From JAHCHG01 sp041394845 (GTDB lineage Bacteria; Acidobacteriota; Blastocatellia; Pyrinomonadales; Pyrinomonadaceae): a DNA stretch of 64,000 bases. Where the stretch lies: the NCBI GenBank assembly GCA_041394845.1, contig JAWKHL010000001.1, positions 1,364,001 to 1,428,000 of the forward strand. The letters run 5' to 3'. The translations under genes and the position numbers were made by a program. Below the pieces are notes generated by a model, which did not search any database, was not told the DNA's origin, and saw only the letters and a program-made list of their open reading frames with translations. The number at the start of each line of letters is the position of its first letter. The stretch's first letter is position 1. This document shows positions 27,246 to 37,380 of this stretch, piece by piece.

Positions 27246-28481
27246 ATGAATTTTACCGAAACACTAAAACTTGCACTTTCGGCAATCTGGGCGCACAAAC
27301 TCCGTTCGTTTTTAACCCTTCTGGGAATGATCATCGCCGTGACGGCCTTTATGGTCGTTCTTTCGGTTTTGCAGGGGTTTAATTCCTACGTTGATGAAAA
27401 AATCGCGGGGGTCGGTTCGAACTCATTTACCGTCATGCGTTTCAGTTTCGAAGATTTTCGGGACACCGACACCCTGGCGGCGGCCCAGCGCCGCAACAAG
27501 GATCTGACTTTTGAGGAACTGGAATTCATCCGCAAAAACGGGGATTTGATCAAAATGATCGGGGCCAAAGCCCGGGGGAACCGGGCCGAGGTCAAACGCG
27601 GGTCGGAAATTCTGGAAGACGTAAATGTTGAGGGAACCGAACCGATCATCGCCGAGATCGACAAAATCGAGATCGAGGACGGGCGGTATTTCATTGATGC
27701 CGAAAACAGCGCTTCCTCCCGGGTTGCATTTATCGGGGCCGACATTGCCAACAAATTATTTCCCCGGACTTCGGCCGTCGGTGGCGAAATCAGCATCCGG
27801 GGGTTGCCGTACCGGGTGATCGGAGTGGCCGTGGCCAAGGGAACCGTTTTCGGTATGCCCCAGGATAACTTCATCCAGCTTCCGATCAAAACCTACGAGA
27901 CCAATTTCGGCGCATTGACCGGAGGAAGGGGTCTTTATTTTCTCGGTGTGGCTTATTCGGACAAACTGTTCGACGATTCCGTCGAACAAGCCCGCACTCT
28001 GTTGCGGATCAAAAGAAAAATCCCCTTCGGAGAAAAGGACAATTTCGGAATCCGCACTCCGGACGCCATCTCCAACCTGAGAGACAGCGTTCTAGGTCCG
28101 ATTTTTACGGTTATTATCATCGTTCCGACCATCGCTCTGGTCGTCGGAGCAATCGTCATCATGAATATTATGCTGGTCGCCGTAACCGAAAGGACCAAAG
28201 AGATCGGGATCCGGAAAAGCCTCGGGGCCAAGCAATCCGACATTCTCCGCCAATTTCTGTTCGAATCCGGCACACTGGCCGCCATCGGCGGGATCATCGG
28301 TCTGATTTTGGCGGAACTGATCGGTTTAATTATCTCGGCCAAAATTATTCAAACCGTCATTCCCTGGTACGCGGCGGTCATTGCCATCGGCGTTTCGGCT
28401 TTGGTGGGAATTTTAGCCGGTTTGTATCCGGCCTGGAAGGCGGCTCTGCTTGATCCGATCGAGGCTCTTCGAACCGAATAA
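27246..28481 (+). CDS. MacB-type ABC transporter permease (paralogue 3)
   Basis: 411 residues. The N-terminal segment is ALSAIWAHKLRSFLTLLGMIIAV, then comes a MacB periplasmic domain (about 50-280), the FtsX motif MLVAVTERTKEIGIRKSLGAKQSDIL, and the end GLYPAWKAALLDPIEALRTE. It differs from the MacB consensus by Ala in the MLVAVTERT motif. It probably pairs as homodimer or heterodimer with neighbouring permeases and uses the shared ATPase (inference). Paralogue 4 starts 18 nt downstream, so the two are surely cotranscribed. Confidence 0.93.
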   Translation: MNFTETLKLALSAIWAHKLRSFLTLLGMIIAVTAFMVVLSVLQGFNSYVDEKIAGVGSNSFTVMRFSFEDFRDTDTLAAAQRRNKDLTFEELEFIRKNGDLIKMIGAKARGNRAEVKRGSEILEDVNVEGTEPIIAEIDKIEIEDGRYFIDAENSASSRVAFIGADIANKLFPRTSAVGGEISIRGLPYRVIGVAVAKGTVFGMPQDNFIQLPIKTYETNFGALTGGRGLYFLGVAYSDKLFDDSVEQARTLLRIKRKIPFGEKDNFGIRTPDAISNLRDSVLGPIFTVIIIVPTIALVVGAIVIMNIMLVAVTERTKEIGIRKSLGAKQSDILRQFLFESGTLAAIGGIIGLILAELIGLIISAKIIQTVIPWYAAVIAIGVSALVGILAGLYPAWKAALLDPIEALRTE

Positions 28482-28499
28482 GATGGATGGGAAAATTTT

Positions 28500-29756
28500 A
28501 TGATAGGAACTTCTTTTACCGAAAACTTCAAAATGGCCATCTCCACCCTGCGAAGCAATAAGTTGCGGTCGCTTTTGACGATCATCGGCGTCATCATCGG
28601 CGTGGTGGTCGTGATGGTCATCTCCTCGATCATCAGCGGAATCAATGTGGCGGTCGAAAAGCAGGTCGAATCCTTCGGAACAACATCGATTTTTCTCTAT
28701 AAATTCGACATAGGGTTTTCCACCGGCCGCCGCTCGCGCGAGGAGAGGATGCGCAAACCTCTGACCTTTGAGGACGCCCAGGCCTTGAAAAAACTGCCGA
28801 CAATCGAAACGGCGGTTCCTTTCCTGGACGTTTCCAGCGACCGTTGGGGTCAAAAAATCCTTGTAACCGGTGAAAACGGAAAGACCTCATCGGCCGTTCA
28901 GTTGCAGGGGACGACTCCCGATATTGAAAAAACGACAACCGAGGTCCTGCTCAGAGGGCGCTGGTTTACCGAAAGCGAGAATGAAACCAAAGCCGATGTT
29001 TGTCTGATCGGTCAGGCGGTGGTTGAAGGTTATTTTCCCTTCCGCGACCCGATCGGAGAAAATCTGGAGATCGGTGGCCGTCAATTCCGGGTCATCGGGG
29101 TTTTGGAAAAAAAGGAACAATTCCTCGGCGGCGGCGGCGGCGACAACGACCAGAGCAACGTTATTTATATGCCGATGGGAGCCGGCTTGCGGTTAAAACC
29201 CTACTCGGACGATCTGTTCATTTTGGCGGTCGCCAAACCCGGGAAATTGGATGAGGCAAAGGATCAGGTTCAGGATCTGCTTCGTGTCAGGCGGAGGGTT
29301 CCTTTCGGGGAGAAAAATAACTTTTCGATGGAAACGGCCGCCAGCATCATCGACCAGTTCAAATCCATCACTCAAAGTGTTTTTCTTGCGATGGTGGCGA
29401 TTTCTTCGGTCGGTCTGATGATCGGCGGAATCGGCGTCATGAATATTATGCTGGTGTCGGTAACGGAAAGAACCCGGGAGATCGGAATTCGTAAGGCCAT
29501 CGGGGCCAAACAGTCCGATATTCTCCTTCAGTTTTTGATCGAGGCCGGAACTTTGACGGGGTTGGGAGGTTTGATCGGCCTCGGCATCGGTTGGCTTTTG
29601 ACCTTTTTGATACGACTTGTGTTTCCCTCATATGTCCCGCTCTGGGCTCCCGCCCTCGGTTTTTTCGCCAGCGTCATTATCGGTTTGATCTTCGGGATTT
29701 TCCCGGCCTGGAAGGCGGCCCGGCTCGATCCGATCGAATCCTTGCGGTATGAATAA
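28500..29756 (+). CDS. MacB-type ABC transporter permease (paralogue 4)
   Basis: 418 residues with the same plan: an N-terminal AISTLRSNKLRSLLTIIGVIIGV helix, a periplasmic domain containing a Gly-rich turn (FLGGGGGDND), the FtsX motif MLVSVTERTREIGIRKAIGAKQSDIL, and the end GIFPAWKAARLDPIESLRYE. Last gene of the export operon; a hairpin follows. Four non-identical permeases with one ATPase may allow heterodimers with different substrates (inference). Confidence 0.93.
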   Translation: MIGTSFTENFKMAISTLRSNKLRSLLTIIGVIIGVVVVMVISSIISGINVAVEKQVESFGTTSIFLYKFDIGFSTGRRSREERMRKPLTFEDAQALKKLPTIETAVPFLDVSSDRWGQKILVTGENGKTSSAVQLQGTTPDIEKTTTEVLLRGRWFTESENETKADVCLIGQAVVEGYFPFRDPIGENLEIGGRQFRVIGVLEKKEQFLGGGGGDNDQSNVIYMPMGAGLRLKPYSDDLFILAVAKPGKLDEAKDQVQDLLRVRRRVPFGEKNNFSMETAASIIDQFKSITQSVFLAMVAISSVGLMIGGIGVMNIMLVSVTERTREIGIRKAIGAKQSDILLQFLIEAGTLTGLGGLIGLGIGWLLTFLIRLVFPSYVPLWAPALGFFASVIIGLIFGIFPAWKAARLDPIESLRYE

Positions 29757-29771
29757 AATCTCCGCCACAAA

Positions 29772-29810
29772 AAGAAGATCCGAAAAGCCACCTGCTTTTC
29801 GGATCTTCTT
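29772..29810. terminator. Hairpin between convergent genes
   Basis: A perfect 16-bp stem (29772-29787 with 29795-29810) with a 7-nt loop lies just behind the last permease gene. It lacks a long T-run on either strand, so its strength as an intrinsic terminator is uncertain. Confidence 0.55.
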
Positions 29811-29850
29811 CTGTTATGTAAGAGTTAGAAATTACTTTTTCACAAAATTT

Positions 29851-30675
29851 TCAGCTTGGATTTCCTGAAATAAGAGCCAAAACCACTCGAATCGTTATCC
29901 CGACAAGGGCAAAAATCAAAACCACCGCCCAGGCCGATCCCTTCGTAAGTTTACCGGTTTTGTGTAATCCGATGGCGGCCAAAATCCAACCCCATATCAG
30001 GAAGAAATCAAAAACGCTGATCAAAGTTGTCAGGACAGGCATCTCAGCCCCGCCGACGAAAAGAGTCGGATTGGCCGGCACGAGCCCTTTTTGTCCGGCC
30101 GTTACCTCGATCTCATCGGCCGATTTTAAAAACAGGACGATGAGATTGGCCACATAATAGATGACAGCGGGTGGAAATGACGAATAGACCCAAACTGAGA
30201 GGGCCTGAAGATAGGTTATTGATCCTCCCATCACTTTTCCGCCCAACCAATAGAACAAACCACCGAGGGCGAGACCGATCAGGACAAAAATCGGAACGGC
30301 ATACCTGACCACGCTGCTGATGGTCATCTGCATATTTACGGCCTGTGTTTTTTGTTCCGGGGTCATACTTGCGGCCCTCGGGTTCTTGTCAATTTGTTCC
30401 GAAATATAACTTCTTATTCGCTCGGTTCCGATCTTTTGTTGGAAGGAAAAGACCCAGGCCATCGTTATTATGCAGATAATGACAGCGGCAAAAATGAATC
30501 TGGGCTTTCGGCGCAGATCTTCAAAAGTCCGCCCCGGCTCGAAGAAAATGCTTCCAAGCGTACCGACTTCCGACATTTCCGGTTCCTGCTTTTCGGCTGC
30601 AAGTTCTTCCGGGAGGGGTGGTGCCTGCCAAATTTCTTCCTGTTCCTCGACCATATTTTCGTTCTCTTCGTTCAT
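29851..30675 (-). CDS. Yip1-like multi-pass membrane protein
   Basis: 274 residues. An acidic N terminus (MNEENENMVEEQEEIWQAPPLPEEL) precedes a conserved-looking stretch, LGSIFFEPGRTFEDLRRKPRFIFAAVI, typical of bacterial Yip1-domain proteins. Five or so hydrophobic segments follow. Function in bacteria is unknown. It has its own transcription unit: the neighbours are convergent on one side, and a 164-nt spacer lies on the other. The zinc-binding membrane protein at 11.8-13.6 kb has a similar membrane half, but they are not near-identical. Confidence 0.7.
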   Translation of the reverse strand: MNEENENMVEEQEEIWQAPPLPEELAAEKQEPEMSEVGTLGSIFFEPGRTFEDLRRKPRFIFAAVIICIITMAWVFSFQQKIGTERIRSYISEQIDKNPRAASMTPEQKTQAVNMQMTISSVVRYAVPIFVLIGLALGGLFYWLGGKVMGGSITYLQALSVWVYSSFPPAVIYYVANLIVLFLKSADEIEVTAGQKGLVPANPTLFVGGAEMPVLTTLISVFDFFLIWGWILAAIGLHKTGKLTKGSAWAVVLIFALVGITIRVVLALISGNPS

Positions 30676-30839
30676 ATTCGTATCCTCGGCTATTTCCGCC
30701 GTTCAAAAACCTCTTATAAAGGTTTAATAAAGTTCCAATTTTTTTGAGTAAATCCAACTTTAATACGCTCCGGTTCTTTCAAACGTTTCAAATTCGGTTC
30801 AAGGAAAAAAGCGATTTTCTTTTAAACAAAAAGGATTCA

Positions 30840-31859
30840 TTATCGGCCTTCCTCTTCGCCCAATTCGGGGACATTCTGGTAACCTTCGTTTCTGATACAG
30901 GCTGAAAAATGATCGGGGTGGATCTCTTTTAATTCCGGCTCGATCACCGCACAGTCCTCGATCGCCAAAGGGCAACGGGTTCGAAAATGACAGCCCGAGG
31001 GAGGGTTGATCGGAGTCGGAACATCACCCTGAAGGACGATCCTGTCCCGCTTTTTCTTCGGATCGGGAACCGGAATGGCCGAAAGCAACGCCTGCGTGTA
31101 GGGATGGAGCGGATTATCGTATAACTCACGGCTCTCGGCAATTTCGACGATCTTCCCGAGGTACATAACCGCCACCCGGTTGGAGATATGTTCGACCACC
31201 GCCAAACCGTGAGAAATAAACAAAAAGGTCAGACCGAGTTCGGCCTGTAAATCCTGCAGTAAGTTGACCACCTGGGCCTGAACCGATACGTCCAGAGCCG
31301 AAACCGGTTCATCGGCGATGATCAATTTCGGATTCAAAGCCAGGGCCCTTGCAATTCCGATCCGCTGACGTTGACCGCCGGAAAATTCGTGTGGGTAGCG
31401 ATACATGTAATCGGCGTCCAGACCGACCTTTTCCAGAAGTTCGGCGACCCGTTCCTTTCGACCGGACTTATCCCCGATCCCATGAATTTTTAAAGGTTCT
31501 CCGACAATTGAAAGAATGTTCAAACGGGGGTTGAGCGAAGCGTAAGGGTCCTGAAAAATGATCTGCATTTCTCGGCGCAGTTTTCTAAGTTCCCCGGTGG
31601 AGATTTTCAAAATGTCCCTACTCTCAAAAAAAACCTCGCCCGAGGTCGGCTCGTAAAGCCGCAAAAGGCAACGACCGACGGTCGATTTTCCGCAACCCGA
31701 TTCTCCGACCAAACCGAGGGTTTCACCCGAAAAGATATCGAACGAAATGCCGTCCACCGCCCGGACAACCTCATCGCTGTTTTCGACCGGAAAATGCTTG
31801 ACCAGATCCCGGATTTGAAGCAGTTTTTCGGTTTCGCTTTGTTCTTCGGTTTCAATCAT
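30840..31859 (-). CDS. Oligopeptide/dipeptide ABC transporter ATPase (OppF/DppF type)
   Basis: 339 residues from the ATG at 31859, which overlaps the stop of the GNAT gene as ATGA; a frame extension to 31889 would overlap that gene further. Motifs: Walker A GESGCGKST, signature FSGGQRQRIGIARAL, Walker B LIIADEPVSALD. The C-terminal oligopeptide extension CHFRTRCPLAIEDCAVIEPEL carries the Cys cluster typical of OppD/OppF. It powers peptide import with OppD. No permease or binding-protein gene is nearby, so those parts must be elsewhere. Translational coupling to the GNAT gene is likely. Confidence 0.93.
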   Translation of the reverse strand: MIETEEQSETEKLLQIRDLVKHFPVENSDEVVRAVDGISFDIFSGETLGLVGESGCGKSTVGRCLLRLYEPTSGEVFFESRDILKISTGELRKLRREMQIIFQDPYASLNPRLNILSIVGEPLKIHGIGDKSGRKERVAELLEKVGLDADYMYRYPHEFSGGQRQRIGIARALALNPKLIIADEPVSALDVSVQAQVVNLLQDLQAELGLTFLFISHGLAVVEHISNRVAVMYLGKIVEIAESRELYDNPLHPYTQALLSAIPVPDPKKKRDRIVLQGDVPTPINPPSGCHFRTRCPLAIEDCAVIEPELKEIHPDHFSACIRNEGYQNVPELGEEEGR

Positions 31860-32386
31860 TTTTTCCAATTCTCTTTGATAATGGCCCATCTTTCATGGTC
31901 GCACCAGCGTCCACCGATCTTCAAATATCCGGGGGAAAAACCCTCTTTTGAAAATCCGTTTTTCTTGACGACCGCGATCGAAGCAAGGTTATGCGGCTGG
32001 ATATTGGCCTCGATCCGGTGGAGCTTCAAATCGGTAAAGGCGTATCGCAAAACGAGCCCGATCGCCTCGGTCATCAAACCCTGGCCGGTGAATTTTTCGG
32101 CCAGATAATAGCCGAGGTAGGCGTTTTGGAAACCGCCCCGAAAGATCTGTGAAAGGTTCAATGCCCCGGCGATAGCACCCTCAGGTTTCCGGCAAATCAG
32201 AAATGTCTCGTTTTCGGGCCTCTCATTTTTGGCCACGAATTCTATATAGGTCTTCCCATCTTTCGGCGGGTTGACCAATCCCCGATGAAATTTCCGGCTT
32301 TGTTTATTTAATTCGGTAAATTCCTCAAGATCATCCATTCGAGGATAACGAAGAAAGACTTTTTTTCCGGTTACTTGAATTTCCAA
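31856..32386 (-). CDS. GNAT acetyltransferase, RimJ/RimL-like
   Basis: 176 residues from a TTG at 32386, chosen because GGGAGG lies 7 nt upstream and the domain begins right there (EIQVTGKKVFLRYPRMDDLEEF). The open frame to 32503 would overlap the OppD gene. It shows the RimJ pattern: the acetyl-CoA loop region YYLAEKFTGQGLMTEAIGLVLRYAF, then LKLHRIEANIQPHNLASIAVVKKNGF. Such enzymes acetylate N-terminal amines of proteins or small amines. It is encoded between the two oligopeptide ATPases, with an ATGA overlap to the second, so it may act on peptides or on a protein linked to uptake (inference). Confidence 0.85.
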   Translation of the reverse strand: MEIQVTGKKVFLRYPRMDDLEEFTELNKQSRKFHRGLVNPPKDGKTYIEFVAKNERPENETFLICRKPEGAIAGALNLSQIFRGGFQNAYLGYYLAEKFTGQGLMTEAIGLVLRYAFTDLKLHRIEANIQPHNLASIAVVKKNGFSKEGFSPGYLKIGGRWCDHERWAIIKENWKK

Positions 32387-32430
32387 AATCGGACCTCCCG
32401 CATATTTTAGCTTGTGAAGATCAAATGGCT

Positions 32431-33459
<1,029 letters not shown>

Positions 33460-33804
33460 TTTACTCGAGACGCGTTTATTTTATCGCTGACAACTCTTTT
33501 TCCTTTTATCCTAACAATTAAAACAACTTTTTTTCGACTTTGAAAAAACCCCAATCTCCAACTCGCCGTTTTTTCCCTATTTGTGGTCTTTCCTTTTTTT
33601 TCAGGCCGGGACAAAAAAGGAAAAACCTTCCAACCGGCGATAAAGTTGTTTGAGAAATAATTTTAAGGCGGGGCTGAATGAAAGTTTACGGTTATTCATC
33701 TTTTGCAATGCAACCAAATAAATCGCTTTTTATTCTAATGGATGTTATCATTTTTTAGCTAATTTGTATTTCTGCTTGCATTAAAATAATAGGAGATTTT
33801 TGTA
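33460..33804. other. Divergent spacer between OppD-type and S41 protease genes
   Basis: 345 nt, T-rich, with no credible gene. It contains an 11-bp inverted repeat (33589-33599 with 33613-33623) rich in A and T, hairpin-forming. An AGGAGA ribosome site at 33791-33796 serves the GTG start of the S41 gene. Promoters for both directions should lie here; none stands out. Confidence 0.5.
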
Positions 33805-35532
33805 GTGAAAAAAAGTTTAAACCTTTTCTGTAGTTTACTTCTGGTTTTATTTTTGATTTCCGGAACCTTTGCTCAAACCCAAACCGCCTCAAAGTTAACA
33901 CCTTCAGGAGTGGCTGATTCGAAAACCTCAAAAAAAACCAACGAAAAGATCACCGGAGTCGATATTGAAAAGGATATGGCCGAAGCCCTGACTATTATTG
34001 AAGCGAATCACATCGACGGCAAAAATTTGAATTACAATGAGCTTTTCAAATCCTCCATCGATTCGATGCTCCATACGCTCGACCCCCACTCCAATTATTT
34101 TGATTCCAAGGAGTTCGAAGAATTTCGGACAAATCAAAGTTCGCAATATTTCGGGATCGGAGCCACCATCGGCGACCTGAGCGACAGAAACGGGAAAGTT
34201 ATTGCCACCTTTATCAAAGCCACCTTCGACAACGCCCCGGCCCACCGGGCTGGACTTCGTTACGGGGATAAGATCCTGGCCGTCAACGGCACCTCAATGC
34301 TCGGCAAACCCTATTATGAAGTCCGCGATTTTCTGCGCGGACCGCGAGGCACCATCGCCAAGCTGACAATTGAAAGATTCGGAACCGGGCAACAGGAAAA
34401 CGTTGAGATCATCCGGGACGCCGTTTCCCAACCCTCCATTCCCGAGGCCTATATGATCCGTCCGGGGGTCGGTTATATCGGAATGACGGGCGGTTTCAAT
34501 CAAACCACCTACGAGGAATTCCGGCAAGCGATGCAGGAGCTTAAGGCTCAGGGAATGCAGAATCTGGTCCTCGATCTGAGGAATAACGGCGGCGGTCTGG
34601 TCAGTCAGGCCTTTCAGGTCGCCAACACCTTTCTCGGACGGGGACAGGCGATTTTCACCCAAAAAGGCAGACTTGACGGCGCGGCCAACACCTATCAGGC
34701 TGATAATTATTCGCCGGACGAAACGCCGGTCGTCGTTCTTGTCAACCGCAACACGGCATCGGCATCGGAGATTCTTGCGGGCGCCCTTCAGGATCACGAT
34801 CGGGCATTGATCGTCGGGGAAAACACTTTCGGAAAAGGTTTGGTACAAAATCCCTTCGTCCTGGAATACGGCTCGATGCTCCTTTTAACCATCGCCAAAT
34901 ACGAAACGCCCTCGGGAAGACTGATCCAAAGGGATTATTCGGACGGCAATCTTTACAATTATTACACCAACGGCGGAACCTTCCGGGATGACGAAAAGCC
35001 GTTCAAGCCAAAGGGTGAGCAAAGCAAAACCGATTCCGGCCGAATCGTTTACAGCGGCGGCGGAATCAATCCCGACGAATATATCAAACCGCAAACGATC
35101 ACCACGGCCAAGGCCCGTTTTCAACAAAAGTTGAATGATCCGATCTTCGCCTTTGTTTTGGATCTGGCTTTCGGTAAAACCCCCGGTTTCGATTCTTATA
35201 AGGTCGACCGGCCGATCATCTTTGAGTACACCCTCAAACCGAGCGATTTTCCGACCACCGAAAAGGTCTTTGCCGCATTCAAGAAATTCGCCACCCAAAA
35301 ATACAAATTTACGCCGGAACAGATCGAATCCGAAAAGGAGTTCATCGAAAGGGCTTTGAGGACAGAGTTCGTTACGGCGGCTTACGGTTCAACCACCTCT
35401 TTTCAGGTCTTCAACGAATATGATACCCAGCTTAAAAGAGCCATCGAGCTTTTGCCCGAGGCCAAACAACTGGCACTCGAAGGAGCCCGGGCCAACGCCC
35501 TCAAGGAAAAAACCGAGTTAAATCGAAAATAA
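33805..35532 (+). CDS. S41-family carboxyl-terminal processing protease (CtpA-like)
   Basis: 575 residues with a signal peptide (KSLNLFCSLLLVLFLISGTFA). A PDZ domain lies near 120-190 (IKATFDNAPAHRAGLRYGDKILAVNG). The protease core holds the Ser-Lys dyad: Ser in NTASASEI and Lys in ENTFGKGLVQ, spaced 25 residues as in Tsp and CtpB. It is exported to the periplasm and cuts proteins near their C termini. A C-terminal region of about 170 residues is unassigned. The start is GTG at 33805 with AGGAGA 8 nt upstream. A strong terminator follows. Compare the second S41 protein at 47.9-49.2 kb, which lacks the dyad. Confidence 0.92.
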   Translation: MKKSLNLFCSLLLVLFLISGTFAQTQTASKLTPSGVADSKTSKKTNEKITGVDIEKDMAEALTIIEANHIDGKNLNYNELFKSSIDSMLHTLDPHSNYFDSKEFEEFRTNQSSQYFGIGATIGDLSDRNGKVIATFIKATFDNAPAHRAGLRYGDKILAVNGTSMLGKPYYEVRDFLRGPRGTIAKLTIERFGTGQQENVEIIRDAVSQPSIPEAYMIRPGVGYIGMTGGFNQTTYEEFRQAMQELKAQGMQNLVLDLRNNGGGLVSQAFQVANTFLGRGQAIFTQKGRLDGAANTYQADNYSPDETPVVVLVNRNTASASEILAGALQDHDRALIVGENTFGKGLVQNPFVLEYGSMLLLTIAKYETPSGRLIQRDYSDGNLYNYYTNGGTFRDDEKPFKPKGEQSKTDSGRIVYSGGGINPDEYIKPQTITTAKARFQQKLNDPIFAFVLDLAFGKTPGFDSYKVDRPIIFEYTLKPSDFPTTEKVFAAFKKFATQKYKFTPEQIESEKEFIERALRTEFVTAAYGSTTSFQVFNEYDTQLKRAIELLPEAKQLALEGARANALKEKTELNRK

Positions 35533-35565
35533 GAAAAAGGCCCGAAAGTTTCGGGCCTTTTTCTT
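35533..35565 (+). terminator. Intrinsic terminator of the S41 protease gene
   Basis: A GC-rich stem containing GGCCCGAAA pairs with its complement across a very short loop and is flanked by A5 and T5 runs. It begins directly behind the stop codon at 35532. The A/T flanks allow function on both strands. Confidence 0.85.
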
Positions 35566-35586
35566 TGCCAAAAAGTTAAAAGACAA

Positions 35587-35760
35587 TCAGGCGAAAAAAA
35601 GCCATTTTACCAGATAAAAAATTCCCAATCCGGCGCCGATCAGGGCAACGATCAGTCCGGCGATAACCAACCCGACGACGATCTTAAATCTTTTATAACG
35701 GTTTTCATCGGCCGGGTTCAGCGCGCTCTGCGGAAAATAAGGCGGCGGTCTTTTATCCAT
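35587..35760 (-). CDS. Small single-pass membrane protein
   Basis: 57 residues from the ATG at 35760, preceded by GGAGTG 6 nt upstream; that GTG is itself in frame but serves better as ribosome site. N-terminal 25 residues are polar and proline-rich (MDKRPPPYFPQSALNPADENRYKRFK), followed by one hydrophobic helix of about 25 residues. No family recognised. The good ribosome site, sensible topology and fit between two terminators support a real gene. Confidence 0.55.
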   Translation of the reverse strand: MDKRPPPYFPQSALNPADENRYKRFKIVVGLVIAGLIVALIGAGLGIFYLVKWLFFA

Positions 35761-35841
35761 AAAAATCACTCCAATAAATTATTATCAATACGGATAAATA
35801 ATAAACATTTTTCACCCGGATGTCATTTTGCTCAAGCTCAC

Positions 35842-37269
35842 TCATCTCGGAAGCGGCCGTTCCAGATTGGCCAGCCCGTAGGCCAGGACCGCCATCACCG
35901 AAGCGTTTTCCGCCAACTCCTTCGGATTCACCTTGTCAAAGGTATCTGCGGCCGTGTGATGATAATTGAAATAGGTTCGAGCGTCATACCAGGGTTCAAA
36001 GGTCGGGATTCCCCTTGCCTTTAATGTGCTGATATCGGACCCGGCATTTTCCCTGACATCGATCAGACCCGCTCCCTGCGGTTGCAGCACATCACCCAGC
36101 GGCCGCAAAAACGGCAAAGCCTCGGCCTTTCCGGCGAAAACGAACCCGATCGGATGCGAAGCCCCGAGATCGCTTTCAATGGCCGCCAGATGATTTTCGG
36201 CATCGGCCTGAGCGGCATAGGTGGTGGCCCCCACAAATCCGTTTTCCTCGTTCATAAATGCCACCACCCGGATCGTCCGTTTGGGGTTCAATTTCAGTTT
36301 TTTGATTAAAAAAGGAACCTCCATCGCCATTGCCACCCCGACACCGTCGTCGAGCGCCCCCTGTCCCAGATCCCAGGAATCCAAATGGCCGGAAACCACA
36401 ACAACTTCCTCGGGTTTTTCCCTCCCTTTGAGGTCGGCGATGACATTAAAACCGGTTGTGTCCGGCAAAGTTTGGGGAGTCAAAAGAAGTTTCATTCTGA
36501 GCTTACCCGAACCGGCCAGATGAGCGATCATTTCCGCATCTTCAAAGGAAACGGCCGCCCCCGGGATTTTGGGCGCATCGGCGGCATAGCGCAACCCTCC
36601 CGTGTGAGCCAAACGATTTTGGGAACCACCGGCCGATCGAATCAGAACGGCGACGGCACCGAGACGGGCGGCCGCGCTGGCACCGCCGCCCCGGTACTGA
36701 ACAACCTGCCCGTAAGCATTCCCACCAAAACCGGCCCCGGCCACCTTTTGATCGAACTTGACGTTAAAAAGGACTATTTTCCCTTCAACCCGTTGCCGCC
36801 CCAATCTATTTAATTCCTCGAAACCATTGACCACGAGAACCTCTGCCGCAAGTCCCGTTTCCGGTGTGGCAACGCTTCCCCCAAGAGCCGTTAAGACGAT
36901 CTTTTGGGTTGTACCCTGGGCCATTCCCTCCCATTCGATCAGTTCTCCTTTTTCCTCTCCGCGAACCCAATGAGGAACCTTCAATTCCTGCAAACGAACC
37001 TCGAGCCCCAGTTTTCGCATCTCATCGGCGACGTATTCGACCGCCCTTTGAGCCTGTGGCGAGCCGGTCAAACGGGGCCCGATGTTATAACATAAATACC
37101 TGGTTTGGTTTAAGGCATAATCACTTTCCAGAGCGGCCTTTTGCAGTTCTTTCAGATCCCCGATGGTTTGATCGGAATAAATCGCCGGGGTCGGTTCGAC
37201 CTGTTGGGAATAAACGGAAAGGTTCAGAAGTATTAACAGGCTTGTAGCAATAATAAAAATTTTTCTCAT
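35842..37269 (-). CDS. M28-family zinc aminopeptidase, exported
   Basis: 475 residues with a signal peptide (KIFIIATSLLILLNLSVYSQ). The central part (about 120-260) resembles a protease-associated insert. The catalytic M28 domain has the metal ligands in SGHLDSWDLGQGALDDGVGVAMAME and AFMNEENGFVGA, and a later HHTAADTFDKV. Two zinc ions cleave N-terminal residues from peptides in the periplasm or outside. It is divergent from an M1 aminopeptidase gene across 111 nt, so the two peptidases may be co-regulated in digestion of extracellular protein, together with the S41 protease nearby (inference). Confidence 0.92.
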   Translation of the reverse strand: MRKIFIIATSLLILLNLSVYSQQVEPTPAIYSDQTIGDLKELQKAALESDYALNQTRYLCYNIGPRLTGSPQAQRAVEYVADEMRKLGLEVRLQELKVPHWVRGEEKGELIEWEGMAQGTTQKIVLTALGGSVATPETGLAAEVLVVNGFEELNRLGRQRVEGKIVLFNVKFDQKVAGAGFGGNAYGQVVQYRGGGASAAARLGAVAVLIRSAGGSQNRLAHTGGLRYAADAPKIPGAAVSFEDAEMIAHLAGSGKLRMKLLLTPQTLPDTTGFNVIADLKGREKPEEVVVVSGHLDSWDLGQGALDDGVGVAMAMEVPFLIKKLKLNPKRTIRVVAFMNEENGFVGATTYAAQADAENHLAAIESDLGASHPIGFVFAGKAEALPFLRPLGDVLQPQGAGLIDVRENAGSDISTLKARGIPTFEPWYDARTYFNYHHTAADTFDKVNPKELAENASVMAVLAYGLANLERPLPR

Positions 37270-37380
37270 AATATAATGTTCAGGTGTTTTAGCGGCATAA
37301 TAGCCGATTGAGTTCCAAGAAACAAAATTCTATGCCATAATGTTTGTCTATTTTTTTGTGTGATCCAAAAAGTTTGAACT

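Noticed and set aside
30840..31889. Longer OppF-type start at 31889
   Set aside because: It would overlap the GNAT gene by 34 nt, while the ATG at 31859 gives the classic ATGA coupling.
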